From assembly GCA_019114005.1 (NCBI GenBank), contig DXGH01000006.1, forward strand, positions 1-57,793: a stretch of DNA of 57,793 nt. The letters run 5' to 3'. Origin of the DNA: Candidatus Acetatifactor stercoripullorum. GTDB lineage: Bacteria; Bacillota; Clostridia; Lachnospirales; Lachnospiraceae. The notes beneath the pieces were generated by a model. The model worked only from the letters and a program-made list of their open reading frames with translations. It was not told the origin of the DNA and did not search any database. This document shows, piece after piece, positions 34,596-44,165 of the stretch; positions within the stretch are counted from its first letter, which is position 1; each line of letters begins with the position of its first letter. The position numbers and the translations under genes are program-made.

Positions 34596-34736
34596 TTCTT
34601 CGGGGTTGGGTGAAATTCCCTACTGGCGGTAAGCAGTTTTTTGCAAGTCCGCGACCCGCGTATGGCCAAGGAGGCCATGCTGCGGCTGATTCGGTGCAAA
34701 TCCGAGACCAACAGTAAAGTCTGGATGAAAGAAGAA
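34596..34736 (+). ncRNA. FMN riboswitch (RFN element)
   Basis: The aptamer is closed by TTCTTC (34596-34601) with GAAGAA (34731-34736). The conserved blocks of the class follow in order: CGGGG, GGGTGAAATTCCC, ACTGGCGGTAAGC, GTCCGCGACCCGCG, GATTCGGTGCAAATCCGA, GACCAACAGT and AGTCTGGATG. A variable arm ATGGCC/GGCCAT is at 34662-34678. Binding of FMN should promote the terminator at 34782 and shut off the riboflavin transporter gene. Confidence 0.95.
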
Positions 34737-34781
34737 GTGTTGCCTATACAGCGATACATAGCACATGTTTTTTAATTGCGG

Positions 34782-34817
34782 TCCCCGGATAGAAGCAGAA
34801 AATCCGGGGATTTTTTT
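34782..34817 (+). terminator. FMN-controlled terminator before ribU
   Basis: TCCCCGGAT (34782-34790) and ATCCGGGGA (34802-34810), followed by seven Ts. It is the expression platform of the riboswitch. The stretch 34818-34945 holds no gene. Confidence 0.9.
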
Positions 34818-34960
34818 GCGCAGAAAATACAGAATACTTTTCTGCACAGAAAAAAGTATCGTCAGGTGTTTCGCGGTGTGACAGCACCAGAAGAATTTTC
34901 CTACAAAAATAACAGGTGATTTTGAATAAAGCAAAACACCGGAAATGGAGGAAAATAGAA

Positions 34961-35719
34961 ATGAATGGATTGTTTGAAAGTGTGGCACAGAATCTTATCT
35001 TTGTGCTGGAATTTGCGGCGGTGATTCTTGTGCTGTTTGCGGCGGCGCTGCTTCTGGAGAAGGCGGCCGCGAGAAAAAGCGGCGTGAAGGAGCAGGTATT
35101 CACCACAAGAAAAATAGCCATGATCGGTATGTTTTCGGCTGTCGCTATGATACTGCACATTTTTGACTTTCCGCTGCCCTTTGCCCCAAGCTTTTACAAG
35201 CTGGATTTCAGCGAGCTTCCCATATTGGTGGGAACCTTTGCCTTTGGTCCGGCTGCAGGAGTTATGATGGAATTTGTAAAGATTCTGTTGAAACTTTTGG
35301 TGAAAGGAACGTCCACTGCTTTCGTGGGTGATTTGGCCAATTTTGTGGTGGGCTGCAGCTTTATCCTGCCCGCCTCTGCAGTGTACCTTTTCAAAAAGAC
35401 GAAAAAGACCGCTGTGATCGGATGTGTGGCGGGAACTCTGGTGATGACGGTGTTTGGCACAGCCTTTAACGCTGTTTATCTGCTTCCTGCCTTTTCTGAA
35501 TTATATGGAATGCCGCTGGAGAGCATACTGGAGATGGGCGCAGCGGTGAACCCCATGGTTTCAGAGGGAAGCGTTCTTTCCTTCGTGGCGGCCTGCGTGG
35601 CTCCGTTAAATCTGATTAAGGGAGCCAGCGTTTCCATTGTGACGCTGCTTATCTACAAGCCGCTGAGCCCCATTATAAAGACGGGGCACCAAACCCTGCA
35701 GAAGGCAAACAGGCTGTAA
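34961..35719 (+). CDS. ribU: Riboflavin ECF transporter S component
   Basis: A 252-residue substrate-binding membrane subunit of the energy-coupling-factor riboflavin importer. Hydrophobic segments begin at LIFVLEFAAVILVLFAA. The RibU core block is KIAMIGMFSAVAMILHIFDFPLPFAP, followed by YKLDFSELPILVGTFAFGP and FGTAFNAVYLLPAF. An FMN riboswitch in the leader confirms the substrate. The N-terminal helix before the core makes it longer than many S components. The shared EcfAA'T module is not in this window. ATG 34961 has GGAGG 11 bases ahead. Confidence 0.94.
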   Translation: MNGLFESVAQNLIFVLEFAAVILVLFAAALLLEKAAARKSGVKEQVFTTRKIAMIGMFSAVAMILHIFDFPLPFAPSFYKLDFSELPILVGTFAFGPAAGVMMEFVKILLKLLVKGTSTAFVGDLANFVVGCSFILPASAVYLFKKTKKTAVIGCVAGTLVMTVFGTAFNAVYLLPAFSELYGMPLESILEMGAAVNPMVSEGSVLSFVAACVAPLNLIKGASVSIVTLLIYKPLSPIIKTGHQTLQKANRL

Positions 35720-35769
35720 AATGGGCCTTTGCCCCAAATAAGTGAGACAAAGCCGTCAAGGATGACAGG

Positions 35770-35826
35770 ATACCTCTAAAGCAGACAGATGAAATATAAA
35801 AATCTGTTGCTTTGGAGGTATTTTTT
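35770..35826 (+). terminator. Terminator after ribU
   Basis: ATACCTC and AAAGCA pair with TGCTTT and AGGTAT, with an inner AGAT/ATCT extension, followed by six Ts. Confidence 0.85.
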
Positions 35827-35911
35827 ATTTCAAGACCGGGCCTATAGAAAATCTTTAGAATTTTGGCCATATATTTTTCAGCTTTTCCATATATGATGTT
35901 ACAGAAAGTTG

Positions 35912-35940
35912 TTGACACGGAATATAAATTATTGTATTAT
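35912..35940 (+). promoter_or_regulatory. Promoter of the first ABC efflux unit
   Basis: TTGACA (35912-35917), a 17-bp spacer, TATTAT (35935-35940). The -35 box is a perfect consensus. The -10 box lies inside the inverted repeats described next. Confidence 0.85.
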
Positions 35941-35961
35941 GCAAACAGTACAATAATACAA
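35928..35961. promoter_or_regulatory. Nested inverted-repeat operator
   Basis: ATTATTGTA (35928-35936) is the exact complement of TACAATAAT (35949-35957). A second overlapping pair is TTGTATTAT (35932-35940) with ATAATACAA (35953-35961). Both share a 12-bp centre and cover the -10 box and start site. This is the layout of a repressor site; no regulator gene is adjacent. Confidence 0.7.
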
Positions 35962-35995
35962 CGACGATACGCGTCAAGGAGGATTAACGTGTTTT

Positions 35996-36694
35996 ATGAG
36001 TGCATTGGTTGAAATCAAAGACGTGTGCAAGGTGTATAATCCGGGAGAAAATGAAGTCAGGGCCCTTGATCATGTCAGCGTGTCCATCGACGAAGGGGAA
36101 TTTGTGGCAATCATAGGGCAGTCCGGAAGCGGAAAGTCCACATTAATGAATATGCTGGGGTGCCTGGATGTGCCTTCCAGCGGACTTTACAGGCTTCACG
36201 GACAGGATGTGTCGGTTATGGACGACAATGAATTGTCGGACATAAGAAACCGTGAAATCGGATTTATATTTCAGGGCTTTAACCTGATACCGAATCTGAC
36301 GGCGCTGGAGAATGTGGAGCTTCCTCTGATCTACAGGGGGGTGGGCAGATCCAAGCGGATTGAGCTGGCAAGGAAGGCGTTGGAAAAGGTCGGGCTTTCA
36401 CACCGAATGGATCATAAACCTGCGGAGATGTCAGGGGGACAGCAGCAGCGGGTGGCTATCGCCAGAGCCATCGCCCAGGCACCGCCCATTATTCTGGCGG
36501 ATGAGCCCACCGGCAATCTGGATTCCCACTCCACCCAGGAGATTATGGGCATTTTAAAAAGCCTGCATCAGGATGGCAGAACGGTGATTCTGATTACCCA
36601 CGACAATGAAATAGCGGCCCAGGCCAAGAGAATTATCAAGATACGGGATGGCCGCATAGAAGCCGATTCTGCGGCAAGACAGAAAAATGAGTAA
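35996..36694 (+). CDS. MacB-type ABC transporter ATP-binding protein
   Basis: A 232-residue ATPase. Walker A is GQSGSGKST (Lys47), the Q-loop FIFQGFN, the signature [16 protein letters not shown] and Walker [13 protein letters not shown], then the switch ITHDNE. The GNLDS form is typical of the MacB/LolD family. It drives the adaptor and permease encoded next. The ATG is 13 bases from AGGAGG, a long but tolerable spacing, and a nearer GTG at 35989 is out of frame. The TAA stop lies in the left arm of a long foldback element. Confidence 0.93.
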   Translation: MSALVEIKDVCKVYNPGENEVRALDHVSVSIDEGEFVAIIGQSGSGKSTLMNMLGCLDVPSSGLYRLHGQDVSVMDDNELSDIRNREIGFIFQGFNLIPNLTALENVELPLIYRGVGRSKRIELARKALEKVGLSHRMDHKPAEMSGGQQQRVAIARAIAQAPPIILADEPTGNLDSHSTQEIMGILKSLHQDGRTVILITHDNEIAAQAKRIIKIRDGRIEADSAARQKNE

Positions 36695-36826
36695 TTGCGA
36701 AACTCGCTGGCAAAGTCACGAACCTGGTCATAATAACCAAAAACGGGTTCCGAAGCATTGGCTCGTCACCGTTATTTTGGTTATTACGCCCAGTTTCTGA
36801 TACCAGGGAGCGAGTTTCGCAATTAC
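36691..36826. repeat. 136-bp foldback element with 18-bp perfect ends
   Basis: GTAATTGCGAAACTCGCT (36691-36708) is the exact reverse complement of 36809-36826. A second, inner pair, TAATAACCAAAA with TTTTGGTTATTA, lies around 36731-36742 and 36775-36786. The whole can fold into one long stem. There is no T-run, so it is not a simple terminator. The left arm includes the stop codon of the ATPase gene. It could be a miniature inverted-repeat transposable element or an mRNA processing or stability structure. Confidence 0.8.
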
Positions 36827-36865
36827 CTGATATGAGCTGGAGATTAATATGGAGGAACAGATAAA

Positions 36866-38395
36866 ATGAAAAAGAAGGATAAGAACAGCCCCATGGAGGA
36901 GGGTTTGCAGCAGGCAGCCGAACCTGTGAGGAGAAAGAAAAAACGTAAAAAAGCGCCCATTATCATAGGGATTGTAGTAATTCTAATTTTGGTGGTACGC
37001 ATGGCAAGCTGTGCCCTGACGCCCGCTGCCGGGGCTATTGTGACTACAGTAACGGCCCAAAGGGGTGACCTGCAGGAGAGCATCAGCACCAGCGGCACCG
37101 TGGAGAGCGAAGAGGTGGAGGTGATTTTTGCTCCTGTAGCCGGTAAGCTGGGAGAAGTGAATGTGGCTGTTGGAGATGCGGTGAAGGCCGGGGATGTGCT
37201 GATCAGCTACGATATGGAGGAGATGGAGGAGACGCTTACGCAGGCGGCTTTAAACCAGCAGAAGAGTACGGCTGTGTACAACGGGGCTATGGCGGACAAC
37301 TCTGAAAACCAGGCAAAGCTTGTGGAGGCCAATACCAATCTGGAGGTGCTGAACCAACAGATTGCGGATAATAAGTCCTATTTAAAGGATTTGCAGAGTA
37401 AGCTCAGCCAGAGCCAGCGGGATACAAGCAACGGCCTGGCCAATGAAAGCTATGAGCTGAGCAATCGTCTGAGCCAGCTGAACCAGGAGATGGAGGCTTT
37501 GGATAAGACGGCGCCGGATTATGAGAGCCAGGTACAGTCTATTCAGCAGGAGATACAGGCGGTAAATGCGCAGATCAGCCGAAACAGCTATCTGCAGTCT
37601 GTTGCAACCTCCACAGATTATTATGCACAGATGGAACAGGAAATTGCCGACGTTCAGGAGAGAATTGCGGATTACGAAGAATATAAGAGCCGCATGGAGA
37701 GTCAAAAGACTGCCAGCGAGGGCAGTATTTTGGATTCCTACGACAAGGAAAGTTACAGCGCGGATAAGCAGCTGGCGGATATTACCTATCAGCAGGCAGA
37801 GGAATCCTATTATGAGGCAAAGCAAGGCGTGTGCGCTGAATTTGATGGGATTGTGACGGAATGCAGCGCTGCGTCGGGGGCTACGGTGGCCGATGGCGCC
37901 CAGCTTTTGACCTTAAAGAGCAGCCAGAATCTTAAGGTTGCCTTCCAGGCGTCAAAGTATGATTTGGAAAAGCTTGCGGTAGGACAAAAGGCCCAGGTGA
38001 CCATTTTAGACCAGGCTTATGAGGGAGAGGTCAGCAAAATAGACCGGATGGCCACCCTGAATGAATCCAACACTCCCATGGTGGGCGTGGAAATACATAT
38101 CACCAATCCCGATGACAGGATTATCCTGGGATTGGATGCGAAGCTTGAGATTTATACCAACCAGGTGCAGGATGCTCTGCTGATTCCGGTGGAGGCCATC
38201 AATGCAGACAAGGAAGGAGACTTCCTGTATGTGGTGGAAAACGGTGTAGTGGTAAAGCGTAATATCGTGTGCGGCATTTCCACGGACACCTACACGGAAG
38301 TGAAGGAAGGAATCACGCAGCAGGATCAGATTATATTAAGCTCCTACACAACGCTGGAGGAAGGCATGGCAGTTACGGCGCTGCCCGCACAATAG
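36866..38395 (+). CDS. HlyD/MacA-type efflux periplasmic adaptor-like protein
   Basis: A 509-residue membrane-fusion type protein anchored by one N-terminal helix (APIIIGIVVILILVVRM). A barrel-sandwich half (VEVIFAPVAGKLGEVNVAVGDAVKAGD) follows, then a coiled coil of about 200 residues (Gln/Glu/Ser-rich, NQEMEALDKTAPDYE), the second sandwich half (EFDGIVTECSAASGATV) and a beta-barrel (LKVAFQASKYDLEKLAVGQ). In this Gram-positive it should sit outside the membrane and couple to the MacB-type permease. The coiled coil is longer than in short relatives. GGAGG precedes the start. Confidence 0.9.
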   Translation: MKKKDKNSPMEEGLQQAAEPVRRKKKRKKAPIIIGIVVILILVVRMASCALTPAAGAIVTTVTAQRGDLQESISTSGTVESEEVEVIFAPVAGKLGEVNVAVGDAVKAGDVLISYDMEEMEETLTQAALNQQKSTAVYNGAMADNSENQAKLVEANTNLEVLNQQIADNKSYLKDLQSKLSQSQRDTSNGLANESYELSNRLSQLNQEMEALDKTAPDYESQVQSIQQEIQAVNAQISRNSYLQSVATSTDYYAQMEQEIADVQERIADYEEYKSRMESQKTASEGSILDSYDKESYSADKQLADITYQQAEESYYEAKQGVCAEFDGIVTECSAASGATVADGAQLLTLKSSQNLKVAFQASKYDLEKLAVGQKAQVTILDQAYEGEVSKIDRMATLNESNTPMVGVEIHITNPDDRIILGLDAKLEIYTNQVQDALLIPVEAINADKEGDFLYVVENGVVVKRNIVCGISTDTYTEVKEGITQQDQIILSSYTTLEEGMAVTALPAQ

Positions 38396-38404
38396 GAGGC
38401 TTAC

Positions 38405-39619
38405 ATGGCACAGGTATGGGAATATATTAAAATAGCTCTGATGAATATAAAGAGCAACAAGGGGCGTTCCTTCTTGACCATGCTGGGCATTATAATCGGT
38501 ATTTCCTCCGTTATCATGATTATTTCCATCGGTGACGGACTCAAGGGCGGTATCAATGATGAATTGAATGCCATAGCAGGGGGACAGATTTACATCTATT
38601 CCTATGGTGACAATGACGAAGGAATCTCCCTGGAATTTACGGATGAAGATATCGAAGCGATCATGGAAAAGGTGCCCAATGTTAAGGCAGTGACGCCCTC
38701 CTGGGGCTTTTCCGGCACAGTGACCGGAAGAAAGGGCACCTTTAATGCCAGCGCATCCATGGGTATGCCGGGACTGCAGTATGCAAACAGCGATCCCCTG
38801 GTCAAGGGCAGGTATTTTACGGAAAGCGATTATTACTCGGCCAATAAGGTCTGCATCATCACGGAGAGCAGCGCAAGACTTTTATTCGGAACCACTAACG
38901 TGATTGGTATGACCATGGACTTTACACTGTATGGCATCACCCAGGAATTTACCATTATCGGCATCAGACAGGACAATGCCTCCATGCTTTCGGGGCTGAT
39001 GGTTTCCGACACGGTTTCCATGGAGGCACCCCTGTCAGTGGTGTCATCTTCTTATGGCTTTTATGTCAGCATGAATGATCTGCTGATTATCAGCGATGGC
39101 GCGGATAATGCGACACAGGTGGCGTCAGATGTGGTGCGGCTTATGGAGAACAGACATAACGTGCGCGGCAAGAATGCCATTCAGGTGGAAAACTTTAATG
39201 ACTACATGAGTCAAATGAATCAGATTTTAAGCTATATTACCGTATTTGTAGTGTTTGTGGCGGCTATTTCCCTTCTGGTGGGAGGAATCGGCGTAATGAA
39301 TATCATGCTGGTGTCTGTGACGGAGCGCACCAGGGAAATCGGTATCAGAAAGGCGCTGGGGGCCCGGACGGGCTCAGTCCTTTTACAGTTTCTCTCGGAG
39401 TCTGCCATTATCACGCTGTTAGGAGGCATCATTGGCATTCTGATCGGTGTGCTGGGAGCCGTAGGCGTCTGCTCCCTCATCGGCTTTACCGCCAAGGTAG
39501 GATTAGGAACAGTGCTGGGGGCCAGCCTGTTTTCTTCGGCGGTGGGAATCTTTTTTGGCATTTATCCGGCCAGAAAGGCGGCCCGCCTAAGCCCTATCGA
39601 AGCCTTGCGGCATGAATAA
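38405..39619 (+). CDS. MacB-type ABC transporter permease (FtsX family)
   Basis: A 404-residue permease with one N-terminal membrane helix after the basic MNIKSNKGRSFLTMLGIIIGISSV motif. A large extracellular MacB-PCD domain (about residues 45-270) follows, then three C-terminal helices (ITVFVVFVAAISLLVGGIGVMNIML, TLLGGIIGILIGVLGAVG). The cytoplasmic VTERTREIGIRKALGAR stretch is the family coupling segment. It forms one export machine with the two upstream gene products, probably for a peptide, lipid or drug. A stem-loop AAGATGCTGGG/CCCAGCATCTT follows at 39648-39681 without a T-run. Confidence 0.93.
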   Translation: MAQVWEYIKIALMNIKSNKGRSFLTMLGIIIGISSVIMIISIGDGLKGGINDELNAIAGGQIYIYSYGDNDEGISLEFTDEDIEAIMEKVPNVKAVTPSWGFSGTVTGRKGTFNASASMGMPGLQYANSDPLVKGRYFTESDYYSANKVCIITESSARLLFGTTNVIGMTMDFTLYGITQEFTIIGIRQDNASMLSGLMVSDTVSMEAPLSVVSSSYGFYVSMNDLLIISDGADNATQVASDVVRLMENRHNVRGKNAIQVENFNDYMSQMNQILSYITVFVVFVAAISLLVGGIGVMNIMLVSVTERTREIGIRKALGARTGSVLLQFLSESAIITLLGGIIGILIGVLGAVGVCSLIGFTAKVGLGTVLGASLFSSAVGIFFGIYPARKAARLSPIEALRHE

Positions 39620-39647
39620 ATTCCGGTATATACCACAGTCCTTTCAA

Positions 39648-39681
39648 AAGATGCTGGGAGACCTTTTGGCCCCAGCATCTT
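39648..39681 (+). terminator. Stem-loop after MacB-type operon
   Basis: AAGATGCTGGG and CCCAGCATCTT make a perfect 11-bp stem with a 12-base loop. Only an A/T-rich stretch, not a clean T-run, follows. It is a likely 3' end signal. Confidence 0.55.
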
Positions 39682-39802
39682 CAAAATTATTTATAAAACA
39701 AATATCTAAATTCTAAAAAGAAAGTGAAAAATTCTGTTTCTTCATGTGAAATCCCTTTTTTCATGCTAAAATAAAATTGAACATAGATATTATGAAAATG
39801 GT

Positions 39803-39856
39803 CAGGTTTGTGTCTGCGCTGTCACCGCAAGCTTGACATGCATAAAAAGCAGCGCG
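39803..39856 (+). ncRNA. Putative structured RNA element, copy 2
   Basis: CAGGTTTGTG (39803-39812) pairs with CGCAAGCTTG (39826-39835), using three G-U pairs, around a 13-base loop. Loop bases TGCGCTGT (39815-39822) pair with GCAGCGCG (39849-39856), ending 6 bases before the GAGGAAGGA ribosome-binding site. Arm lengths, loop length and distances match copy 1 at 19678, while the base pairs differ in a compensated way. It precedes an ABC ATPase gene of unrelated function. Confidence 0.55.
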
Positions 39857-39871
39857 GAAATGAGGAAGGAT

Positions 39872-40576
39872 ATGAACGCTTTTGTAACCTTTGAGGGGGT
39901 TAAAAAAGTATATAAAACCGGGGAAGTGGAAATCACGGCTCTTCACGATGTAAACTTTCAGATTGAAAAGGGAGAATTTTGCGTGATCGTGGGTGCTTCC
40001 GGAGCGGGAAAAACCACTATACTGAATATTCTGGGTGGGATGGATACCCTGACGGAGGGGAAGGTATATCTGGACGGACAGGAAATTTCCGGCTACAGCC
40101 AGAAAAAGCTCACAGAGTACAGGAGATTTGACATAGGCTTTGTATTCCAGTTTTATAACCTGGTGCAGAACCTGACGGCGCTGGAGAATGTGGAGCTGGC
40201 GGCTCAGATCTGCAGAGACCCGCTGGATGCGGCAACAGTGCTGGCGGAGGTGGGGCTGAAAGACAGAATGAACAATTTTCCGGCCCAGCTTTCCGGCGGA
40301 GAACAGCAGAGAGTGGCTATTGCCAGGGCTCTGGCAAAAAACCCAAAGCTTCTTTTGTGCGACGAACCCACCGGCGCTTTGGACTATAACACAGGCAAGG
40401 CGGTGTTAAAGCTTTTGCAGGATACCTGCCGTAAAAAGGGCCGGACGGTGGTGGTGATCACACACAATCAGGCGCTTACGGCAATGGCGGACAGAATTAT
40501 TACCGTAAAGAGCGGCACCGTGGTGGACATGGTAAAAAATAAGCAGATTGTTGATGTTGCACAGATAGAGTGGTAA
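39872..40576 (+). CDS. ABC transporter ATP-binding protein (second module)
   Basis: A 234-residue MacB/LolD-family ATPase. Walker A is GASGAGKTT, the Q-loop FVFQFYN, the signature [16 protein letters not shown] and Walker [16 protein letters not shown] 39872 is chosen because GAGGAAGGA lies just ahead and because the earlier in-frame ATG at 39833 would fall within the putative RNA element. It pairs with the long permease gene 12 bases downstream. The two ABC modules are separate transcription units with a hairpin between them. Confidence 0.92.
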   Translation: MNAFVTFEGVKKVYKTGEVEITALHDVNFQIEKGEFCVIVGASGAGKTTILNILGGMDTLTEGKVYLDGQEISGYSQKKLTEYRRFDIGFVFQFYNLVQNLTALENVELAAQICRDPLDAATVLAEVGLKDRMNNFPAQLSGGEQQRVAIARALAKNPKLLLCDEPTGALDYNTGKAVLKLLQDTCRKKGRTVVVITHNQALTAMADRIITVKSGTVVDMVKNKQIVDVAQIEW

Positions 40577-40588
40577 ACGGAGGCCGAC

Positions 40589-43500
40589 ATGAGAAAGAAT
40601 ACCATATGGAAATCTGCTTTTCGGGAAATACGCCAAAGCTTCGGGCGCTTTGTGGCTATTTTGGCCATTGTGGCGCTGGGGGTTGCTTTTTTTGCGGGCC
40701 TCAAGGTTGCAAGAAGCGCCATGGTGAAGACCACAGAAACTTATCTTGAGGAAATGCAGTTTTTTGATTACCGTCTGGTTTCCACTCTGGGCTTTGAGAA
40801 TGAGGACGTTTCCTTTTTTGCCGAAAAAGAGGAGGTGCGCGCGGCGGAGGGCTCTGTCACATGGGACATTCTCTATCAGCTGCAGGAGGGAACCGGGGGC
40901 GTGCTGCGTGCGCATACGCTGACAAGCCAGGTAAATCAGGTGAAGGTATTAGCCGGCAGACTGCCAAAGGAGCCTTGGGAATGTGTGGTGGACGCCAATC
41001 TTTTTGGCGAGGATTCTCTGGGAGAGACCATTACCCTTTCCCAGGATAATGAGACGGAGGACTTGGACAGCTTTGCCTATGGAGAGTACACCATCGTGGG
41101 AATTGTGCAGTCCCCGTACTATATTCAGTATGAAAGGGGGAATACCTCTTTGGGGAGCGGATTGGTGAGCGGCTTTATGTATCTGCTTCCGGAAGGCTTT
41201 GCCCTGGATTACTACACAGAGATTTTCATTAAATTTGATAAGGATTTTGAGCTTTACAGCGATGCCTATGACAGCTATATGGATGAGAAGGAGGTCCTAT
41301 GGGAGGAGTTTGCCGATGAGGCTGCCCTTCGCCGCTATGATGAGATTCGGGCAGAGGGGGAGGCAGAGATTGCGGATGCAAGAGAGGAGCTGGCACAGGA
41401 AAAGGCGGATGCGGAGGCGGAGCTTGCAGATGCGGAAGCGGAACTGATAGATGCGGAAACGGAGCTTACAGATGGGGAAGCGGAACTTGCAGACGCGAAG
41501 GCTGAGCTCAGAGACGGGGAAGCTACCTTGGCTGAGAAGGAAGCAGAGCTTGCAGATGCAAAGAAAGAGGTGGAAGACGGAGAGGCTCAGCTTGCAGAGG
41601 GAGAGGCAGAGCTTGCGGACGCCATTGATGAGTGGAACGACCAGAGCAAGGAGCTGAATGACAGCTCGGCGCAGGTGGAACAGAGTCTGGAGGAATTGTC
41701 ACAGCAGGAGGACCAGCTTGCGGGGCAGGAGGCCTTGCTGGTTCAGGGGGAGACGGCTCTTTCAGAGAGCCAGGCGGCTTTGGACGCCCAAAGGCAGGAG
41801 ACGGAAAATTCCTTTTTGGCGGCCCAGACCCAGTTAGAGGAGCAGGAAGCCGAACTGGAGGCAGCCTACGGGGCGGGAATGATTTCCGAGCAGGAATATG
41901 ACACTTCCAAGGCGGCTTTGGAGGAGGGAAAACAGGAGCTGGAAGCGCAGAAGGAAGCGGCCGCAAAAGAGCTTGACGCCGCCCAGGACACACTGGATGC
42001 CTCCGCCCAGGAGCTGGCACAAAACAGGGCGGCTTTAGAGGAGGGCAGGGAGACCCTGGCCTCTTACCGGGCCCAGCTTTCGGACGCCTCTGCCCAGCTG
42101 GATTACGGACATCGGATGCTGGCTGACGGCTGGATGGAGATACAGGACGCCCAGGCACAGCTGGAACGAAGCAGAGAGGAGCTGGAGTCTGCAAAGACGG
42201 AAATTGCAGATGGAGAGATAGAGATTGCGGATGCAAAACAGGAAATCGCCGACGGCTGGCAGGAGATTGCGGACGCGGAGGAAGAGCTTTTGGAGGGCAG
42301 GCAGGAGTATGAGGACGGGCTTGCAGAATATCAGGATGCCAGAGCGGAATTTGAACAGGAGATTGCCGATGCGGAGGCAGAAATTGCAGACGCAGAAGCA
42401 GAGCTTAATGACCTGGAGCTGCCGGAGACCTATGTGCTTGGCAGAGATACCAACGTGGGGTATGTCTGCTTTGAAAATGATTCTTCCATTGTGGATGGCA
42501 TTGCGAATATCTTTCCGGTGTTCTTTTTCCTGGTGGCGGCCCTGGTGTGCAGCACCACTATGAACCGTATGGTGGAGGAGCAGAGAACACAGATTGGCGT
42601 GCTGAAGGCTTTGGGCTATGGGAAGGGCGTCATTATGTTAAAGTATCTGTTCTATTCGGGAACAGGGGCAATTTTGGGAAGTGTTATAGGCTTTGTAGGG
42701 GGCTCCATTCTGTTTCCTAAGGTGATCTGGACGGCCTATGGCATGATGTACCGGGTGGACAGTCTGATCGTTGTGTTTGATCCTGTGCTGGCTGTGATTT
42801 CCCTGACGGCTGCAATTCTGTGTACCATGGGGGCCACCTGGCTCACCTGCCGGTATGAGCTTTCCCAGGTGGCGGCAGAGCTGATGCGTCCCAAGGCTCC
42901 CAGGGCGGGAAAGAGAGTATTTTTGGAGTATGTTCCCTTTATCTGGCGCAGACTGGGCTTTTTAAAAAAGGTGTCCGTGCGCAATATTTTCCGGTATAAG
43001 AAGCGTCTGCTCATGATGGTGGCAGGCATCAGCGGCTGTACCGCCCTTTTGGTGACGGGCTTCGGAGTGAAAGATTCTGTGGCAAACATAGCAACTCAGC
43101 AGTTTGAGGAAATACAGATTTATGATATCGGCGTGACCCTTTCTGAGACGGTTACGGATCAGATGGAGGAAGCTCTCACAGAGGCCCTGGGAGAGGAGCT
43201 TTCCGGGTATTATGCGCTGATGGAAAGCAGTATGGACCTGGTTACAAATCAGGGCACCAAGTCGGTGAATCTGGTGGTGGCCCAGGAAAGTGAAGGGGAA
43301 GAGAAGATTGCCTCCTACTTGAATCTCCACACCCAAAGGAGGGAGCCTCTTCCTTATCCGGAGAAGGGGTAGGCTGTGATCACCCGGAAGGCGGCGGATC
43401 AGCTTGGAATTTCCGTGGGGGATACAGTGACGCTGCAGGACGAGGACGGAAACACAATCACATTGCGGGTGTCCGGCCTTTCCCGCAATTTCATCTATAA

Positions 43501-44095
43501 TTATGTTTACATGAACAAGGCGGATTACGAGGAACAGATGGGAGAGGAAGCCCAGTATAAGACGATCTGGGTGAATGTGTCGGAAAATGCGGACGTACAT
43601 CGGGCATCCGCCTCCCTGATGCAGCTGGAGGGCGTTTCCAATGTGACGGTGAATGCGGATACGATGGAGCGGTTCGGCAGCATGATGGAAAGCCTGAATA
43701 TGATCGTGGTGGTGATTATTATCTGCGCAGGAGGGCTTGCCTTTATTGTGCTGTACAATCTGACCAATATCAATATCACGGAGCGGATTCGGGAGATTGC
43801 CACAATTAAGGTGCTGGGCTTTTACAAAAACGAGACGGCGTCCTATGTATTTCGGGAAAATACCGTACTTGCATTGATGGGTACGCTGGTGGGACTTCCT
43901 CTGGGAATGCTGCTGCACCGCTTTGTTATGAGCCAGGTGCAGATTGATATGGTGGCCTTCGATGTGCAGGTACTGCCCGTAAGCTACCTTTACAGCGCAG
44001 TGCTGACCATGCTTTTTGCGTGGCTGATCAACCGCTTTATGAGAAGAAAGCTGGACCGCGTCAGCATGACGGAGTCCTTAAAGAGTGTGGATTAG
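40589..44095 (+). pseudogene. Long FtsX-family ABC permease interrupted by in-frame TAG
   Basis: One continuous frame of 1168 codons, broken only by TAG at codon 928 (43370-43372). The first part (927 residues) has an N-terminal helix (FGRFVAILAIVALGVAFFAGLK), an extracellular domain, and a very long Ala/Glu/Asp coiled coil (about residues 250-610). Three membrane helices (VFFFLVAALVCSTTM onward) and the start of a second unit follow. The rest, from 43376, supplies the final extracellular stretch and three helices, ending VSMTESLKSVD. Because both sides read as one family protein, the TAG is probably a recent nonsense change, a sequencing error or a readthrough site. Reinitiation at GTG 43376 is possible but lacks a good ribosome-binding site. 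Confidence 0.85.
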
Positions 44096-44165
44096 TACAT
44101 TGGGTCTTGCATTTTACAGGGCAATTCAATATAATAACGAAGGAAAATAACGGAAGGAAACGCAC

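Noticed and set aside
34502..34717. 71-codon frame across the FMN riboswitch
   Set aside because: The sequence is fully explained by the promoter, leader hairpin and RFN aptamer.
41350..42420. Several overlapping Arg- or Pro-rich frames in the coiled-coil part of the FtsX-type gene
   Set aside because: They are out-of-frame or antisense readings of the Ala/Glu/Asp repeat DNA. The repeat itself encodes the coiled coil and is not a CRISPR or satellite.
43370..43372. TAG as a pyrrolysine or other recoded codon
   Set aside because: TAG ends several normal genes here (for example ptb at 3417-3419), no pyl genes are visible, and the family has no known pyrrolysine position.
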